Shown one piece after another: positions 6,437 through 13,636 of a DNA stretch of 16,763 bases. Position numbers and translations under genes: made by a program. Within the stretch, counting starts at the first letter, position 1, and each line of letters starts with the position of its first letter. The notes beneath the pieces were generated by a model that ran no database searches, was not told where the DNA came from, and saw only the letters and a list, made by a program, of their open reading frames with translations. The stretch lies in NCBI GenBank assembly GCA_002746275.1, contig NVWR01000006.1, positions 12,080 to 28,842 of the forward strand. The letters are read 5' to 3'. The DNA comes from Rhodobiaceae bacterium. Its GTDB lineage: Bacteria; Pseudomonadota; Alphaproteobacteria; Parvibaculales; Parvibaculaceae.

Positions 6437-7123
6437 ATGAGTGCTGATGCATTTGTGGGGTTTCCCAGGCCCGGAATTAGGTTTCTCAAGGATCTGCAGA
6501 AAAACAATGATCGTGAGTGGTTTGCCACGCACAAGAAAACTTATGAGCAGGAGTTAAAAGCGTCTGCGGAGGCTTTTCTGGCCGAGCTCCAAGAGCAACT
6601 GGAGACGATGCTCCGGGCGCCGGTCAAGGCGAAGCTTTTTCGCATTCACCGGGATGTTCGATTTTCCAAGGATAAGACGCCCTACAATACGCATGTGCGG
6701 ATGGCTCTTTTTGGCGTTCCCTCACCAACAGGTGCGGGTGCGGGCACGGGTGTGCAATCCGGTTTCTATTTCTCGTTGGATACGGTCGGGATCACCTATG
6801 GCGCTGGAAGCATGTTGTTGGAGAAGCAGCCCCTGGCGCAATATCGCGCCGCCGTTGATGATCGCGGGCAGGGGGCTAAAGTCGCCCGGATGCTCAAGAC
6901 TTTAGAGAAGCAGGGGTTTCGTATCAGCGACTCGGAATTAAAGCGGGTGCCCCGGGGCTTTGACCCCGAAGGCTCCCACGTGGATCTTTTGCGGCGCAAA
7001 AGCCTTGCGGTCTGGCGCGATCAAAAGGGGCATGCTGGTGTAACGGGGCCTGATGCTATTGCAGACGCGATGGCATCATTTAAAGTGATGAAGCCGTTGC
7101 ACGTCTTTCTAATGGGGCTGTAG
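6437..7123 (+). CDS. DUF2461 (TIGR02453) family protein
   Basis: 228 residues of the conserved DUF2461 family. Diagnostic features are the start FPRPGIRFLKDLQKNNDREWF, the central KLFRIHRDVRFSKDKTPYNTHV, a Gly-rich loop followed by FYFSLD, and the C-terminal KGHAGVTGPDAIADAMASFK. Family members are soluble, of about 220 residues, and no biochemical function is established. The ATG at 6437 is preceded by GAGGAGA. The gene is 14 bases behind the TfoX-N gene and 46 bases ahead of the YCII gene, consistent with one transcript. A short GC-rich inverted repeat right at its stop codon (GGGGCT-GT-AGCCCC, 7114-7127) has no T tract and may only modulate expression. Confidence 0.9.
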   Translation: MSADAFVGFPRPGIRFLKDLQKNNDREWFATHKKTYEQELKASAEAFLAELQEQLETMLRAPVKAKLFRIHRDVRFSKDKTPYNTHVRMALFGVPSPTGAGAGTGVQSGFYFSLDTVGITYGAGSMLLEKQPLAQYRAAVDDRGQGAKVARMLKTLEKQGFRISDSELKRVPRGFDPEGSHVDLLRRKSLAVWRDQKGHAGVTGPDAIADAMASFKVMKPLHVFLMGL

Positions 7124-7169
7124 CCCCTGAGGGGACCGGAGCGCTGACCCGGATAACATTGGAGAAAAT

Positions 7170-7550
7170 ATGCTCTATTCAATCCTGATATTTGGCGATG
7201 ATGAGACGTTTGGCCAACTTTCTGCAGCGGAGCAGGACGCGGCTATGGTGAAGCATACGGGGCTGCAGAAAATCCTATCAGACGCAAGTATAATGGGCCC
7301 GGTGGCAAAGCTGCATAACAGTTCGACAGCGGTCACAGTGCGGGCCCAAGACGGCGTGGCGCTGGTGACGGATGGTCCGTTTGCAGAAACCAAAGAACAA
7401 TTGCTCGGATTTTATACGATGGAATGTGCCTCGATGGAAGAAGCGATCGAGATTGCAAAACAGCTGCCGCTCGGGATCGCGACGCTGGAGATACGGCCGG
7501 TGGAATGGTTCCATGGCGGCGTGTTGTCGCCTGCGGCCAATGGAGAGTGA
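7170..7550 (+). CDS. YCII/DGPF-domain protein
   Basis: 126 residues of the YCII-related (PhnB-like/DGPF) family: an opening beta strand MLYSILIFGDD, then the hallmark VTDGPFAETKEQLLGFY with DGPF at 68-71, then the alternating EEAIEIAKQLP helix and a strand EIRPVEWF. YCII domains form a ferredoxin-like dimer with a possible active-site His/Asp; the biochemical role is unknown. DGPF genes are the characteristic neighbours of ECF42 sigma factors, and that pairing is seen here: the sigma gene begins inside the last codons of this gene (11-base overlap), which implies translational coupling. Ribosome site GGAG is six bases upstream. No ECF-type promoter was found directly before it, so it is probably read from the promoter at 6024. 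Confidence 0.92.
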   Translation: MLYSILIFGDDETFGQLSAAEQDAAMVKHTGLQKILSDASIMGPVAKLHNSSTAVTVRAQDGVALVTDGPFAETKEQLLGFYTMECASMEEAIEIAKQLPLGIATLEIRPVEWFHGGVLSPAANGE

Positions 7551-8778
7551 GCAGACCTTCGCGCGGTATCTTTCTGCAGCGCGACCGCGGGCGATGGCGG
7601 CCTTAACCCGGTATTTTCGAGCGGTGGATATTTCGGAAGACGCGTTTCAAGAAGCATGTGTGCGGGCGATCAAATCGTGGCCCAGCAAAGGAGTGCCGCG
7701 CGATCCTACGGCCTGGCTCATTCTGGTTGGGCGGAACGCTGGCGTTGATGCGCTACGGCGACGTGAAAGGGACCGCACGCTCCTGGAGGAGCCCGCTCCC
7801 GCGCCCCTGGGTGATCTTGAGGCGGCTTATGCCGAGGAAATCGATACGTCGGACTTTCGTGATGATGTGCTCCGGCTTCTTTTTATGTGCTGTCATCCCG
7901 AGCTCTCGGAACAAGACCAGCTAGCACTCGCGTTGAAGATTGTTGTTGGGTTTTCGGTTGCCGAGATAGCACGGGCTTTTCTCGTTAAACCCAAGGCGAT
8001 GGAGCAGCGTATTACGCGGGCAAAAAGAAAGGCTGCATCGGTCATCGCTGCCCTTGAGACACCGTCTCCGGCGGAGCGTGCGACGCGCCTGAATGCGGTT
8101 TTGACCATGCTTTATCTGTTGTTCAACCAGGGTTATTCCTCTGCTGGAGGGGCTCTGCATATACGTGCTTCCTTTTGTGATGAGGCCATTCGGCTGACGC
8201 GGCTGCTGCTCACTCTTTTTCCGGGGCAGACGGAGGTCATGGGGCTGCTGGCATTATGTCTTTTGCACAATGCGCGACGGTCCGCGCGGCAAGATGCAGC
8301 GGGCTCTCTTGTTCCGTTGGATATGCAGGACCGAACGCTCTGGGACCGTTCGCAGATAGCAGAGGGACAGGTGCTGGTTGAAAAGGCCCTGCGTCATGGG
8401 CGAGCGGGGGCGTTCCAGGTACAGGCAGCCATTGCTGCGGTGCATTGTGCAGCGGCGAGCGCACCGCAAACAGATTGGGAGGAAATTGAGCGGCTCTATG
8501 AGGCGCTTGAGGCGCTAACCCCTTCTCCGGTGATTACGCTCAACCGGCTGGTCGCCGTGTCGAAGACGCGCGGACCCGCACAGGCCTTGAAAGGGCTTCA
8601 GGCTCTTGGGGCTGTTCTTGATGACTATCTCTATTTTCACTCCACGGCTGCGGCATTCCATGGGGAGCTTGGCCAATGGGCAGAGGCGCGTGATGCGTAC
8701 AATAAAGCCCTTTCTCTTGGGCCTTCGGATGCTGAAATTTCCTACATTCATCTTCGCCTTGATGAGTTGGAAAAATAA
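7540..8778 (+). CDS. ECF42-type RNA polymerase sigma factor with C-terminal TPR-like extension
   Basis: 412 residues, about twice the length of a simple ECF sigma factor. The start ATG at 7540 (MESEQTFARY) overlaps the YCII stop; the frame is open upstream to 7372 but that part lies in another gene's sequence. Region sigma2 spans about 15-80 (EDAFQEACVRAIKSWP, DPTAWLILVGRNAGVDALRRR). Sigma4 spans about 108-172 (DDVLRLLFMCCHPELSEQDQLALALK, then SVAEIARAFLVKPKAMEQRITRAKRK). The remaining 240 residues are helical repeats ending DAYNKALSLGPSD, a TPR-like extension shared by the ECF41/ECF42 lineage, which needs no anti-sigma factor and uses this tail for regulation. No anti-sigma gene is present. 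It should drive the promoters at 6024 and 8788 (inference), giving positive autoregulation. The physiological trigger is unknown. Confidence 0.93.
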   Translation: MESEQTFARYLSAARPRAMAALTRYFRAVDISEDAFQEACVRAIKSWPSKGVPRDPTAWLILVGRNAGVDALRRRERDRTLLEEPAPAPLGDLEAAYAEEIDTSDFRDDVLRLLFMCCHPELSEQDQLALALKIVVGFSVAEIARAFLVKPKAMEQRITRAKRKAASVIAALETPSPAERATRLNAVLTMLYLLFNQGYSSAGGALHIRASFCDEAIRLTRLLLTLFPGQTEVMGLLALCLLHNARRSARQDAAGSLVPLDMQDRTLWDRSQIAEGQVLVEKALRHGRAGAFQVQAAIAAVHCAAASAPQTDWEEIERLYEALEALTPSPVITLNRLVAVSKTRGPAQALKGLQALGAVLDDYLYFHSTAAAFHGELGQWAEARDAYNKALSLGPSDAEISYIHLRLDELEK

Positions 8779-8787
8779 TCTTCTCGG

Positions 8788-8814
8788 TGTCGGAATTTGT
8801 CATCTGCGTTCGTC
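8788..8814 (+). promoter_or_regulatory. Candidate ECF42-type promoter before the VOC gene
   Basis: TGTCGG (8788-8793) and CGTC (8811-8814) have 17 bases between them; the shared extended pattern is TGTCGGA-N16-CGTCCT, identical to that at 6024. It begins 10 bases after the sigma-factor stop and would start transcription near 8822, about 30 bases before the VOC start. Confidence 0.65.
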
Positions 8815-8851
8815 CTAGAGGCATGTTGATAACAACCGACAAAGGGAGAGA

Positions 8852-9232
8852 ATGATGACGACGAACCCAACAACAACGCACGGAATGCCCAGCTGGATTG
8901 CGCACAGTAGTGCGGACCCCGCCGAGGCACGGAAATTTTATGAAAATGTTCTTGGTTGGAACATCGTGGATATGCCCATGCAAGACGGGTCGAGCTACCC
9001 AGGTATCATGGTGGGCGAAGGTCCCATCGGGGGCATACCAGCGACGCCGTCCAAGGATAATGGCTGGGTTGTCTACATTACTGTGGATGATGTGGATAAG
9101 CGCTTTGCTGCCGCTGTGAAGGCTGGTGCAGCCAGCGTGAGCGATCCGGCTGACGCACCGGGCGTGGGGCGCATGGCAACGATCTGCGATCCGTTTGGCG
9201 CCACGCTGGCGTTTATTTCTTACGCGGCCTGA
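8852..9232 (+). CDS. VOC superfamily (glyoxalase/bleomycin-resistance fold) protein
   Basis: 126 residues forming one VOC domain made of two beta-alpha-beta modules: PSWIAHSSADPAEARKFYENVLGWNI, then GWVVYITVDDVDKRFAAAVKAGAASVSDPADAPGVGRMATICDPFGATLAFI. The final DPFGATLAFI strand is typical of the PhnB/glyoxalase-like branch. The usual metal ligands are only partly visible, so it may be non-catalytic or a binding protein. Two consecutive ATG codons (8852, 8855) are possible; the second has better spacing from GGGAG (six bases). VOC and YCII proteins commonly accompany ECF41/ECF42 sigma factors, and the dedicated promoter matching that of the sigma operon suggests this gene is a regulon member. 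Confidence 0.88.
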   Translation: MMTTNPTTTHGMPSWIAHSSADPAEARKFYENVLGWNIVDMPMQDGSSYPGIMVGEGPIGGIPATPSKDNGWVVYITVDDVDKRFAAAVKAGAASVSDPADAPGVGRMATICDPFGATLAFISYAA

Positions 9233-9253
9233 GGTTGTATTTTTATAATCATA

Positions 9254-9280
9254 AGCAAGGCGTCGTGCTGGCGCCTTGCT
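9254..9280 (+). terminator. Stem-loop between VOC and MAPEG genes
   Basis: A perfect 9-bp stem, AGCAAGGCG (9254-9262) with CGCCTTGCT (9272-9280), has a nine-base loop. It follows the VOC stop by about 20 bases but lacks a proper T tract (GCATTT follows), so termination may be incomplete or the hairpin may protect or process the mRNA. Confidence 0.45.
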
Positions 9281-9301
9281 GCATTTGGGGGAGGCTAGAA
9301 G

Positions 9302-9700
9302 ATGGTTTTATCGCATACGGCTCTGTTCGTAGGGTTGCTGACCTACGCCCATGTTTTCTTGACTTTTTGGGTGGGAAACTATCGTCGGGTGACGGGAATT
9401 CTTTTCCAGCACGACAATGATGAGGTGTTGCTCAGGCGCATCCGAGCGCATGGAAATTTCACTGAGACCGTTCCGATTACCCTTATTGCGATGGCTGTTG
9501 CCGAGCTTGGCGGTGCGCCTAGCTGGTTACTCCTGACGGGTGGGAGCGCATTGCTTCTTGGGCGTACGGCGCATGTTGTCGCACTCGTGCGCGGTGGCAC
9601 TGGGATTGGCCGGGCTATTGGCATGCTGCTGACTTTTGGCGCAATGCTATTGTTCGCCACCTACGGACTTATGATTTTTGGCGAGGCAGGGGTGTTTTAG
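9302..9700 (+). CDS. MAPEG-family membrane protein
   Basis: 132 residues of the MAPEG family, small four-helix membrane enzymes that include microsomal glutathione transferases. The family signature RRIRAHGNFTETVPI lies at about 45-59. Hydrophobic helices run at about 4-24, 57-73, 77-94 and 104-125. Prokaryotic members of this branch (YecN/YndJ-like, with RAHGN...E) often have unknown substrates; glutathione binding is plausible since Arg, Asn and Glu of the signature are present. The ribosome site GGGGGAGG is about nine bases upstream. Its TAG stop overlaps the TAA stop of the convergent haemoglobin gene by three to four bases, with no terminator between them. Confidence 0.88.
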   Translation: MVLSHTALFVGLLTYAHVFLTFWVGNYRRVTGILFQHDNDEVLLRRIRAHGNFTETVPITLIAMAVAELGGAPSWLLLTGGSALLLGRTAHVVALVRGGTGIGRAIGMLLTFGAMLLFATYGLMIFGEAGVF

Positions 9701-10140
9701 TCACCGGTCGGTGAATTTGGCTCTTGTGGCGCCTCTACCGCTTTGGGGTCGAAGAACATGCCGAGCTTTAGGCTTTCGGCAACGCGTTCTGCTTTGTCGA
9801 TGAAGATGGGTGCAACGTCTTTCGGACAAATGTCGAAAGCGGTGTCGCGAAACAGTGTGAGCCAGATGTCAAAATCGCCCGGTGTCACGGTTTTGATTTT
9901 CATGTGGGCGACCATAGGCTGACCCTTGTAGCGACCCGTTAGCATTGTCAGCGACGACCAGAAGGCGAACATTTTCTGAAGATGTGGCTCCCAGTCATCG
10001 CCAATGATTTTGGCGAAAATGGGTCCAAGCCTCTCGTCAGCCCGGATCCTGGCGTAGAACGTCCGAACCAGTTTTTCCACAAGAGCTTCATCAATGTCTT
10101 GATGAAGGGGCTCTCGAAAAGGTATCCGCTGTGTTGCCAT
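9697..10140 (-). CDS. Group III truncated haemoglobin
   Basis: 147 residues (ATG at 10140, MATQRIPF). The frame is open up to 10236, but the extra 32 residues look non-coding. The sequence has the features of class III (P-type) truncated globins: Tyr29 in FYARIR (B10), Phe42, the WEPHLQKMFAFWSSLTMLTGRYKGQPM helix pair, proximal His79 in MVAHMKI and Trp93 (G8). These cytoplasmic haem proteins bind O2 and NO and are linked to NO or oxygen tension responses, as with Ctb of Campylobacter. The ribosome region is AGGGGAA, close to the start. A methyltransferase gene lies 96 bases upstream on the same strand; two CATATG hexamers 11 bases apart (10173, 10184) lie between them and may mark an operator. 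Confidence 0.93.
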   Translation of the reverse strand: MATQRIPFREPLHQDIDEALVEKLVRTFYARIRADERLGPIFAKIIGDDWEPHLQKMFAFWSSLTMLTGRYKGQPMVAHMKIKTVTPGDFDIWLTLFRDTAFDICPKDVAPIFIDKAERVAESLKLGMFFDPKAVEAPQEPNSPTGD

Positions 10141-10236
10141 TTCCCCTGCTTCCTCGTCACGCTCGTGTCCAGCATATGGGCAACATATGTACACTGATTG
10201 GCGGCAGACCATGCGACCGGTCGTCTCAGTCGTCAT

Positions 10237-10884
10237 TTAGGCGGCTTTTGTGCCTGTGGTGTCCCGCTCAGCCAGGAGCCAGTTCATCGGGCCGGCGGGT
10301 TCTCCTGCCTTTTCGATGGCCCGCACGTTGAAACCCGCAGCGGAGAAAAGGTTGGAAATTTCTTCGCTGGTTCGAAATGTATAGACCTGTGCGGGCCAGT
10401 TTTTGGTTATAGCGCCATCCTCATCAGGGCGGAACCCCAGGACGACCTGACCACCGGGGGCAGTGACCCGATAAATTTCGGCTATGTGGCGTTGCACATC
10501 TTCCCAGAAATAGATCGTGTGAACAGACATGATTTTGTCAAAGCTGCAATCTGGAAATGGCAGATTGTCGCTTGTTCCCGGCAATAGTTTTACGCGGCCC
10601 TGTTTGATTAGGGCTTTGTTTCTTCGTTTGGCGATGCGTCGCATGGTCTCGGAAAAATCCAGACCAAATACTGTGCCCGGGGCGTTCAACTCAGCCAAGA
10701 GACCAAGTGACCGCCCGTGTCCTGTTCCAATGTCGAGGACCCGGTCCCCGGGACATACGTTGAGAAGTGCTATGGCGATGTCGTTTGCGGGGGCTGTTTC
10801 GCGGGACATGATGTTGCCGACTAGGCGTCCAAACAGGCCTGTGGGTTTGCGGCCTTGGCGCGCGATGAATAGGGGCTTTTTCAC
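10237..10884 (-). CDS. Class I SAM-dependent methyltransferase
   Basis: 215 residues with a Rossmann methyltransferase core: motif I VLDIGTGHG at 49-57, acidic Asp76 ending strand 2 (VFGLDFSETM), LPFPDCSFDKIMSVHTIYFW at 108-127 as motif II/post-II, and APGGQVVLGF at 142-151. It resembles the UbiE/ArsM-like group, but the substrate cannot be assigned. The start is GTG at 10884 (the frame has no better ATG), with AAAGGAAA just upstream; a start-stop ATGTGA overlaps the GTG. Its stop abuts the open frame that precedes the truncated globin, so the two genes are likely co-transcribed. The 142-base gap upstream to the DUF3299 gene suggests a separate promoter, though none is obvious. Confidence 0.9.
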   Translation of the reverse strand: MKKPLFIARQGRKPTGLFGRLVGNIMSRETAPANDIAIALLNVCPGDRVLDIGTGHGRSLGLLAELNAPGTVFGLDFSETMRRIAKRRNKALIKQGRVKLLPGTSDNLPFPDCSFDKIMSVHTIYFWEDVQRHIAEIYRVTAPGGQVVLGFRPDEDGAITKNWPAQVYTFRTSEEISNLFSAAGFNVRAIEKAGEPAGPMNWLLAERDTTGTKAA

Positions 10885-11026
10885 ATTGTTTCCTTTCCAG
10901 AGATCTGTTCGATCTTGATCTGGATGTAAGGAACCCTTCTCGTCGATTCCTGTGGAAGGCGAGGTGAAAGCGAAATCGCGCAGCTTTTATGGAAATCGGC
11001 CAGCTGCTTGCGTGTCTGTTGTTCCT

Positions 11027-11611
11027 TTAATCGTATTGCTGATCATCCACATAGGGCTCAAGCTTTGTGAGCGTGAGCGTATAGGCGGCACTGCCCAACG
11101 TATTGATGTGTTGGCTGGTCTCAAGGATGCCTTCGAGCCAAACTGGTTCCCATCCAAACGCAACAGGGGTGTCTGATACGACATAAACAATCTGGTTGGG
11201 GGGTGGGGGCGGCACGTGAATGCAGGCGCCAAAATAGGGAACCAACAGGAATTCTGAGACTTTGCTCTTCCCGTCTATATCAAACGGCACCATGAAACCT
11301 GGAATGCGAACCGCTGCCCCATTTAGTTCTTCAACAACATCAAAGGTGCCAAATTGCGTTGCCGCAGGCTGGCTGCCAAATGGATCGTCAGGGTCTGCAC
11401 CTGGTTGAATGTCGCCGTCTTCGGGTAAGGAAGATTGGCTCAGTGGCTGTGCCGCCGCCGCCGCGGTTGCATATTCCCGCTCCAGCGCTGCAAACCCTTC
11501 GGGGGGCATCAAGTCTTCCCAGTGCAGTGTTCGGGGCTCTGCAGCCTGTGCGCCCGACAGTGAGAGCACCACTGACGCCACGAATACGAAGTTTGGAAGA
11601 TATTTCATCAT
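11027..11611 (-). CDS. DUF3299 secreted protein, last gene of metal-transport operon
   Basis: 194 residues starting MMKYLPNF at the double ATG 11611/11608, with GAGGA upstream. A signal peptide of about 24 residues ends SGAQA-AEP, so the protein is exported to the periplasm. The DUF3299 core follows: VRIPGFMVPFDIDG (about 101-114), then KVSEFLLVPYFGACIHVPPPPPNQIVYV, a strongly conserved Cys/His-containing block (Cys130, His132). The linker between signal and core is long, Ala/Gln-rich and acidic. The gene starts eight bases after the permease stop. DUF3299 proteins regularly accompany this ATPase/FtsX pair and DUF2796 proteins; a role in periplasmic metal handling is inferred from that association. 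Confidence 0.88.
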   Translation of the reverse strand: MMKYLPNFVFVASVVLSLSGAQAAEPRTLHWEDLMPPEGFAALEREYATAAAAAQPLSQSSLPEDGDIQPGADPDDPFGSQPAATQFGTFDVVEELNGAAVRIPGFMVPFDIDGKSKVSEFLLVPYFGACIHVPPPPPNQIVYVVSDTPVAFGWEPVWLEGILETSQHINTLGSAAYTLTLTKLEPYVDDQQYD

Positions 11612-11619
11612 GATATTCC

Positions 11620-12891
11620 TCACATGCGGACCGTCAGTCCGTCTGACAGGGAGTGCCTGTAGGCACCCCATGCTGGAACTAGGGCCAGCAGTGCTGCAAT
11701 GAAAACGACGCCCAGGACTGTTCCCAGATCAAAATGGGTCACTCCGGGGCTCCCAATGAACACGCCTGTTGCTTTTACAATCTGCGGCGCGGCAACTGCG
11801 ATAACGGCCTGAACGAGCAGAATGCCGACCATGCTTCCAGCTGTTGCCAACATGATCGCCTCGCTCACCAGGAGAATGAAAATGTGACTGGCGCGGGCTC
11901 CAACGGATCGCAGGATTGCCATCTCTCGCCGTCGCTCGTGGAGGCTGGAGAGGATATTGGTCATCAGACCGAACAGGCCGGTCAGAATGACAAATGCCGC
12001 AATGGCTGTTAACGCCGTATCCGCGACGCCCACCACACTCCACAATTGGGTAAGGGCAACACCGGGGATGATCGCCATCATAGGTTCATCGGCGTATCGG
12101 TTTATCTCACGCTGTGCCGTTAAAACCCCAATGCGGGTTTTGAGTCCCAGCAGAAACGCCGTGATCGATGTGGGTTGGAGCTCTAGCTCGGCAACGGCGT
12201 CAGCGCCTATTCTCGCCTTTCCGCGTGGGGCGGCTCCTCCCTCCCATCCGACATGAATGGCCTCAATGCCTGCAAGGGTGACATGCACTGTCCGGTCAAC
12301 GGGTGTTCCCGTTCGTTCCAGAACGCCGACAATTGTGAAGGGTAGATTGTCGTGCTTTGCAAAGCTCACTGCGCCAATGCCGTGTGCAATCACGATCTTC
12401 TGATCAACTGCGTAGCCCAGTTCCCGGGCAACATCGGCACCAATGACTGTTTCAAAAAGCGCACCAAATTGCCGACCCTGGCTAAACCCAAGAAGCTTCT
12501 TGTCCCCCGTCCGGTAATGTTCGAAATAGGCTTGCGTTGTGCCCATCACCCGAAACCCTCGGTGACTGTCGCCCAATGAAATCGGGATTGCCCAGGCCAC
12601 ATCATTGCGGCTTGTGATGTCCAGATAACTTTCCCAGGTCACATTGTTGGTCGCATCCCCGATACGGAAAACGGCATAAAGCAGCAAGTTGATCGCCCCA
12701 CTGCGCGCGCCCACGATAAGATCTGTGCCTGAAACAGTGCTGGAAAACCCGGCTTGTGCCCCGGACCTGATTTTCTCAACGCCCAGAAAGAGTGTGACGC
12801 TTACCGCGATGGCCGCCACGGTCAGCATTGTTGTGACGCGGCGGTTGATGATACTCTTCCATGCGATGTGAAACAAAGTGGACCAGGACAT
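11620..12891 (-). CDS. ABC transporter permease, FtsX/MacB-like
   Basis: 423 residues with the MacB/LolC layout: an N-terminal span (about 18-38) after the short cytoplasmic AWKSIINRR, a large periplasmic MacB_PCD-type domain (about 40-285), then three C-terminal spans (about 287-315, 336-368, 391-410) containing the FtsX motif LHERRREMAILRSVGA at 317-332. Such permeases act as mechanotransmission machines that move lipoproteins, peptides or periplasmic ligands rather than classical channel importers. Its ATG overlaps the TGA of the ATPase gene by one base (TGATG), so the pair is translationally coupled. Together with the DUF2796 and DUF3299 proteins it resembles the Zrg zinc-related system described in Vibrio cholerae (association from memory). 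Confidence 0.92.
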   Translation of the reverse strand: MSWSTLFHIAWKSIINRRVTTMLTVAAIAVSVTLFLGVEKIRSGAQAGFSSTVSGTDLIVGARSGAINLLLYAVFRIGDATNNVTWESYLDITSRNDVAWAIPISLGDSHRGFRVMGTTQAYFEHYRTGDKKLLGFSQGRQFGALFETVIGADVARELGYAVDQKIVIAHGIGAVSFAKHDNLPFTIVGVLERTGTPVDRTVHVTLAGIEAIHVGWEGGAAPRGKARIGADAVAELELQPTSITAFLLGLKTRIGVLTAQREINRYADEPMMAIIPGVALTQLWSVVGVADTALTAIAAFVILTGLFGLMTNILSSLHERRREMAILRSVGARASHIFILLVSEAIMLATAGSMVGILLVQAVIAVAAPQIVKATGVFIGSPGVTHFDLGTVLGVVFIAALLALVPAWGAYRHSLSDGLTVRM

Positions 12892-13583
12892 CAGCTGACC
12901 TCCCGACGAACAATGTGATTGATGCTTTCAAGTTCGACTGTGCGGTCAAACAGGGGGCTTAGTGATTTGTCGTGGCTGACAAAAAGCACGCCTGTTTCAT
13001 TCAACTCACATTCCTGCAGCAATAGATGCACAAAGTCGGATCGAAGATCGGTGTCCAGAGCGGACGTTGGTTCATCGGCAATGATCAATGCCGGACGCCC
13101 GATCAGCGCACGCGCAGCGGCCACGCGTTGTTGCTGTCCCACGCTCAGGGCTGTTACTGGCCTGTGTGTTATGTCGCGCGGAAGGCCCAGCGCCGACAGA
13201 AGGCGATCGGCTTCGTCCGCAAGGTCTCTGCTTTCGCGCGCGTGTGCCGCCCGAAGGGTCGAGAAGCGGCATGGCAGAAGCACATTCTCCAGGATCGATA
13301 AGTAGGGCAACAGGTTGAACATTTGAAATATGATGCCCAGATGGTCGGCTCTAAATCTGTCGGCTTTGTGGGCACGCATTCCCCCCAAGGGTTCTCCCAA
13401 TACGCAAACCTCCCCGGAGGTTGGGCGTAAAACACCGCCCAATATGCCCAGAAATGTACTTTTCCCGCTGCCGCTTGCACCGTGCAGAAACACCCGCTCG
13501 CCCGGTTCCATCTGGAATGCTGGAATATTTAAAACTGGAACATTTGCGTCCCAGGCGAAGGTGAGGTTTTGGAGCGAGACCAT
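12891..13583 (-). CDS. ABC transporter ATPase, LolD/MacB-type
   Basis: 230 residues from the ATG at 13583 (MVSLQNLTFAWD), chosen because AAGGAG (13592-13597) is eight bases upstream and this gives the usual family length. A GTG at 13640, overlapping the upstream stop as GTGA, would add 19 residues and cannot be excluded. With the short start: Walker A GASGSGKST at 35-43, Q-loop Gln87 in IIFQMFNLLPYLS, signature LSVGQQQR at 146-153, Walker B ALIIADE at 165-171, D-loop SALD, and H-switch His204 in VSHD. The signature has VGQQQ instead of SGGQQ, a known variant in this subfamily. It powers the FtsX-like permease encoded next. Confidence 0.93.
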   Translation of the reverse strand: MVSLQNLTFAWDANVPVLNIPAFQMEPGERVFLHGASGSGKSTFLGILGGVLRPTSGEVCVLGEPLGGMRAHKADRFRADHLGIIFQMFNLLPYLSILENVLLPCRFSTLRAAHARESRDLADEADRLLSALGLPRDITHRPVTALSVGQQQRVAAARALIGRPALIIADEPTSALDTDLRSDFVHLLLQECELNETGVLFVSHDKSLSPLFDRTVELESINHIVRREVS

Positions 13584-13636
13584 AGGTCCCGCTCCTTTCG
13601 TTCTCGATGTCTTTTGTTGGTTCGCCATTTTGTTGG

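Noticed and set aside
7114..7134. Overlapping GC-rich hairpins at the DUF2461 stop as terminator or attenuator
   Set aside because: GGGGCT/AGCCCC and CCCC/GGGG can alternate, but there is no T tract and loops are too small for confidence.
7372..7539. N-terminal extension of the sigma factor by 56 residues
   Set aside because: It overlaps the YCII gene in another frame, is Arg/Trp-rich, and the sigma homology starts at the ATG at 7540.
10141..10236. 32-residue extension of the truncated globin
   Set aside because: Family homology begins after MATQRIPF, and the ATG at 10236 follows a stop codon with no ribosome site.
10902..10921. Three GATCT repeats upstream of the methyltransferase
   Set aside because: Five-base units with irregular spacing; too short to support a regulatory claim.
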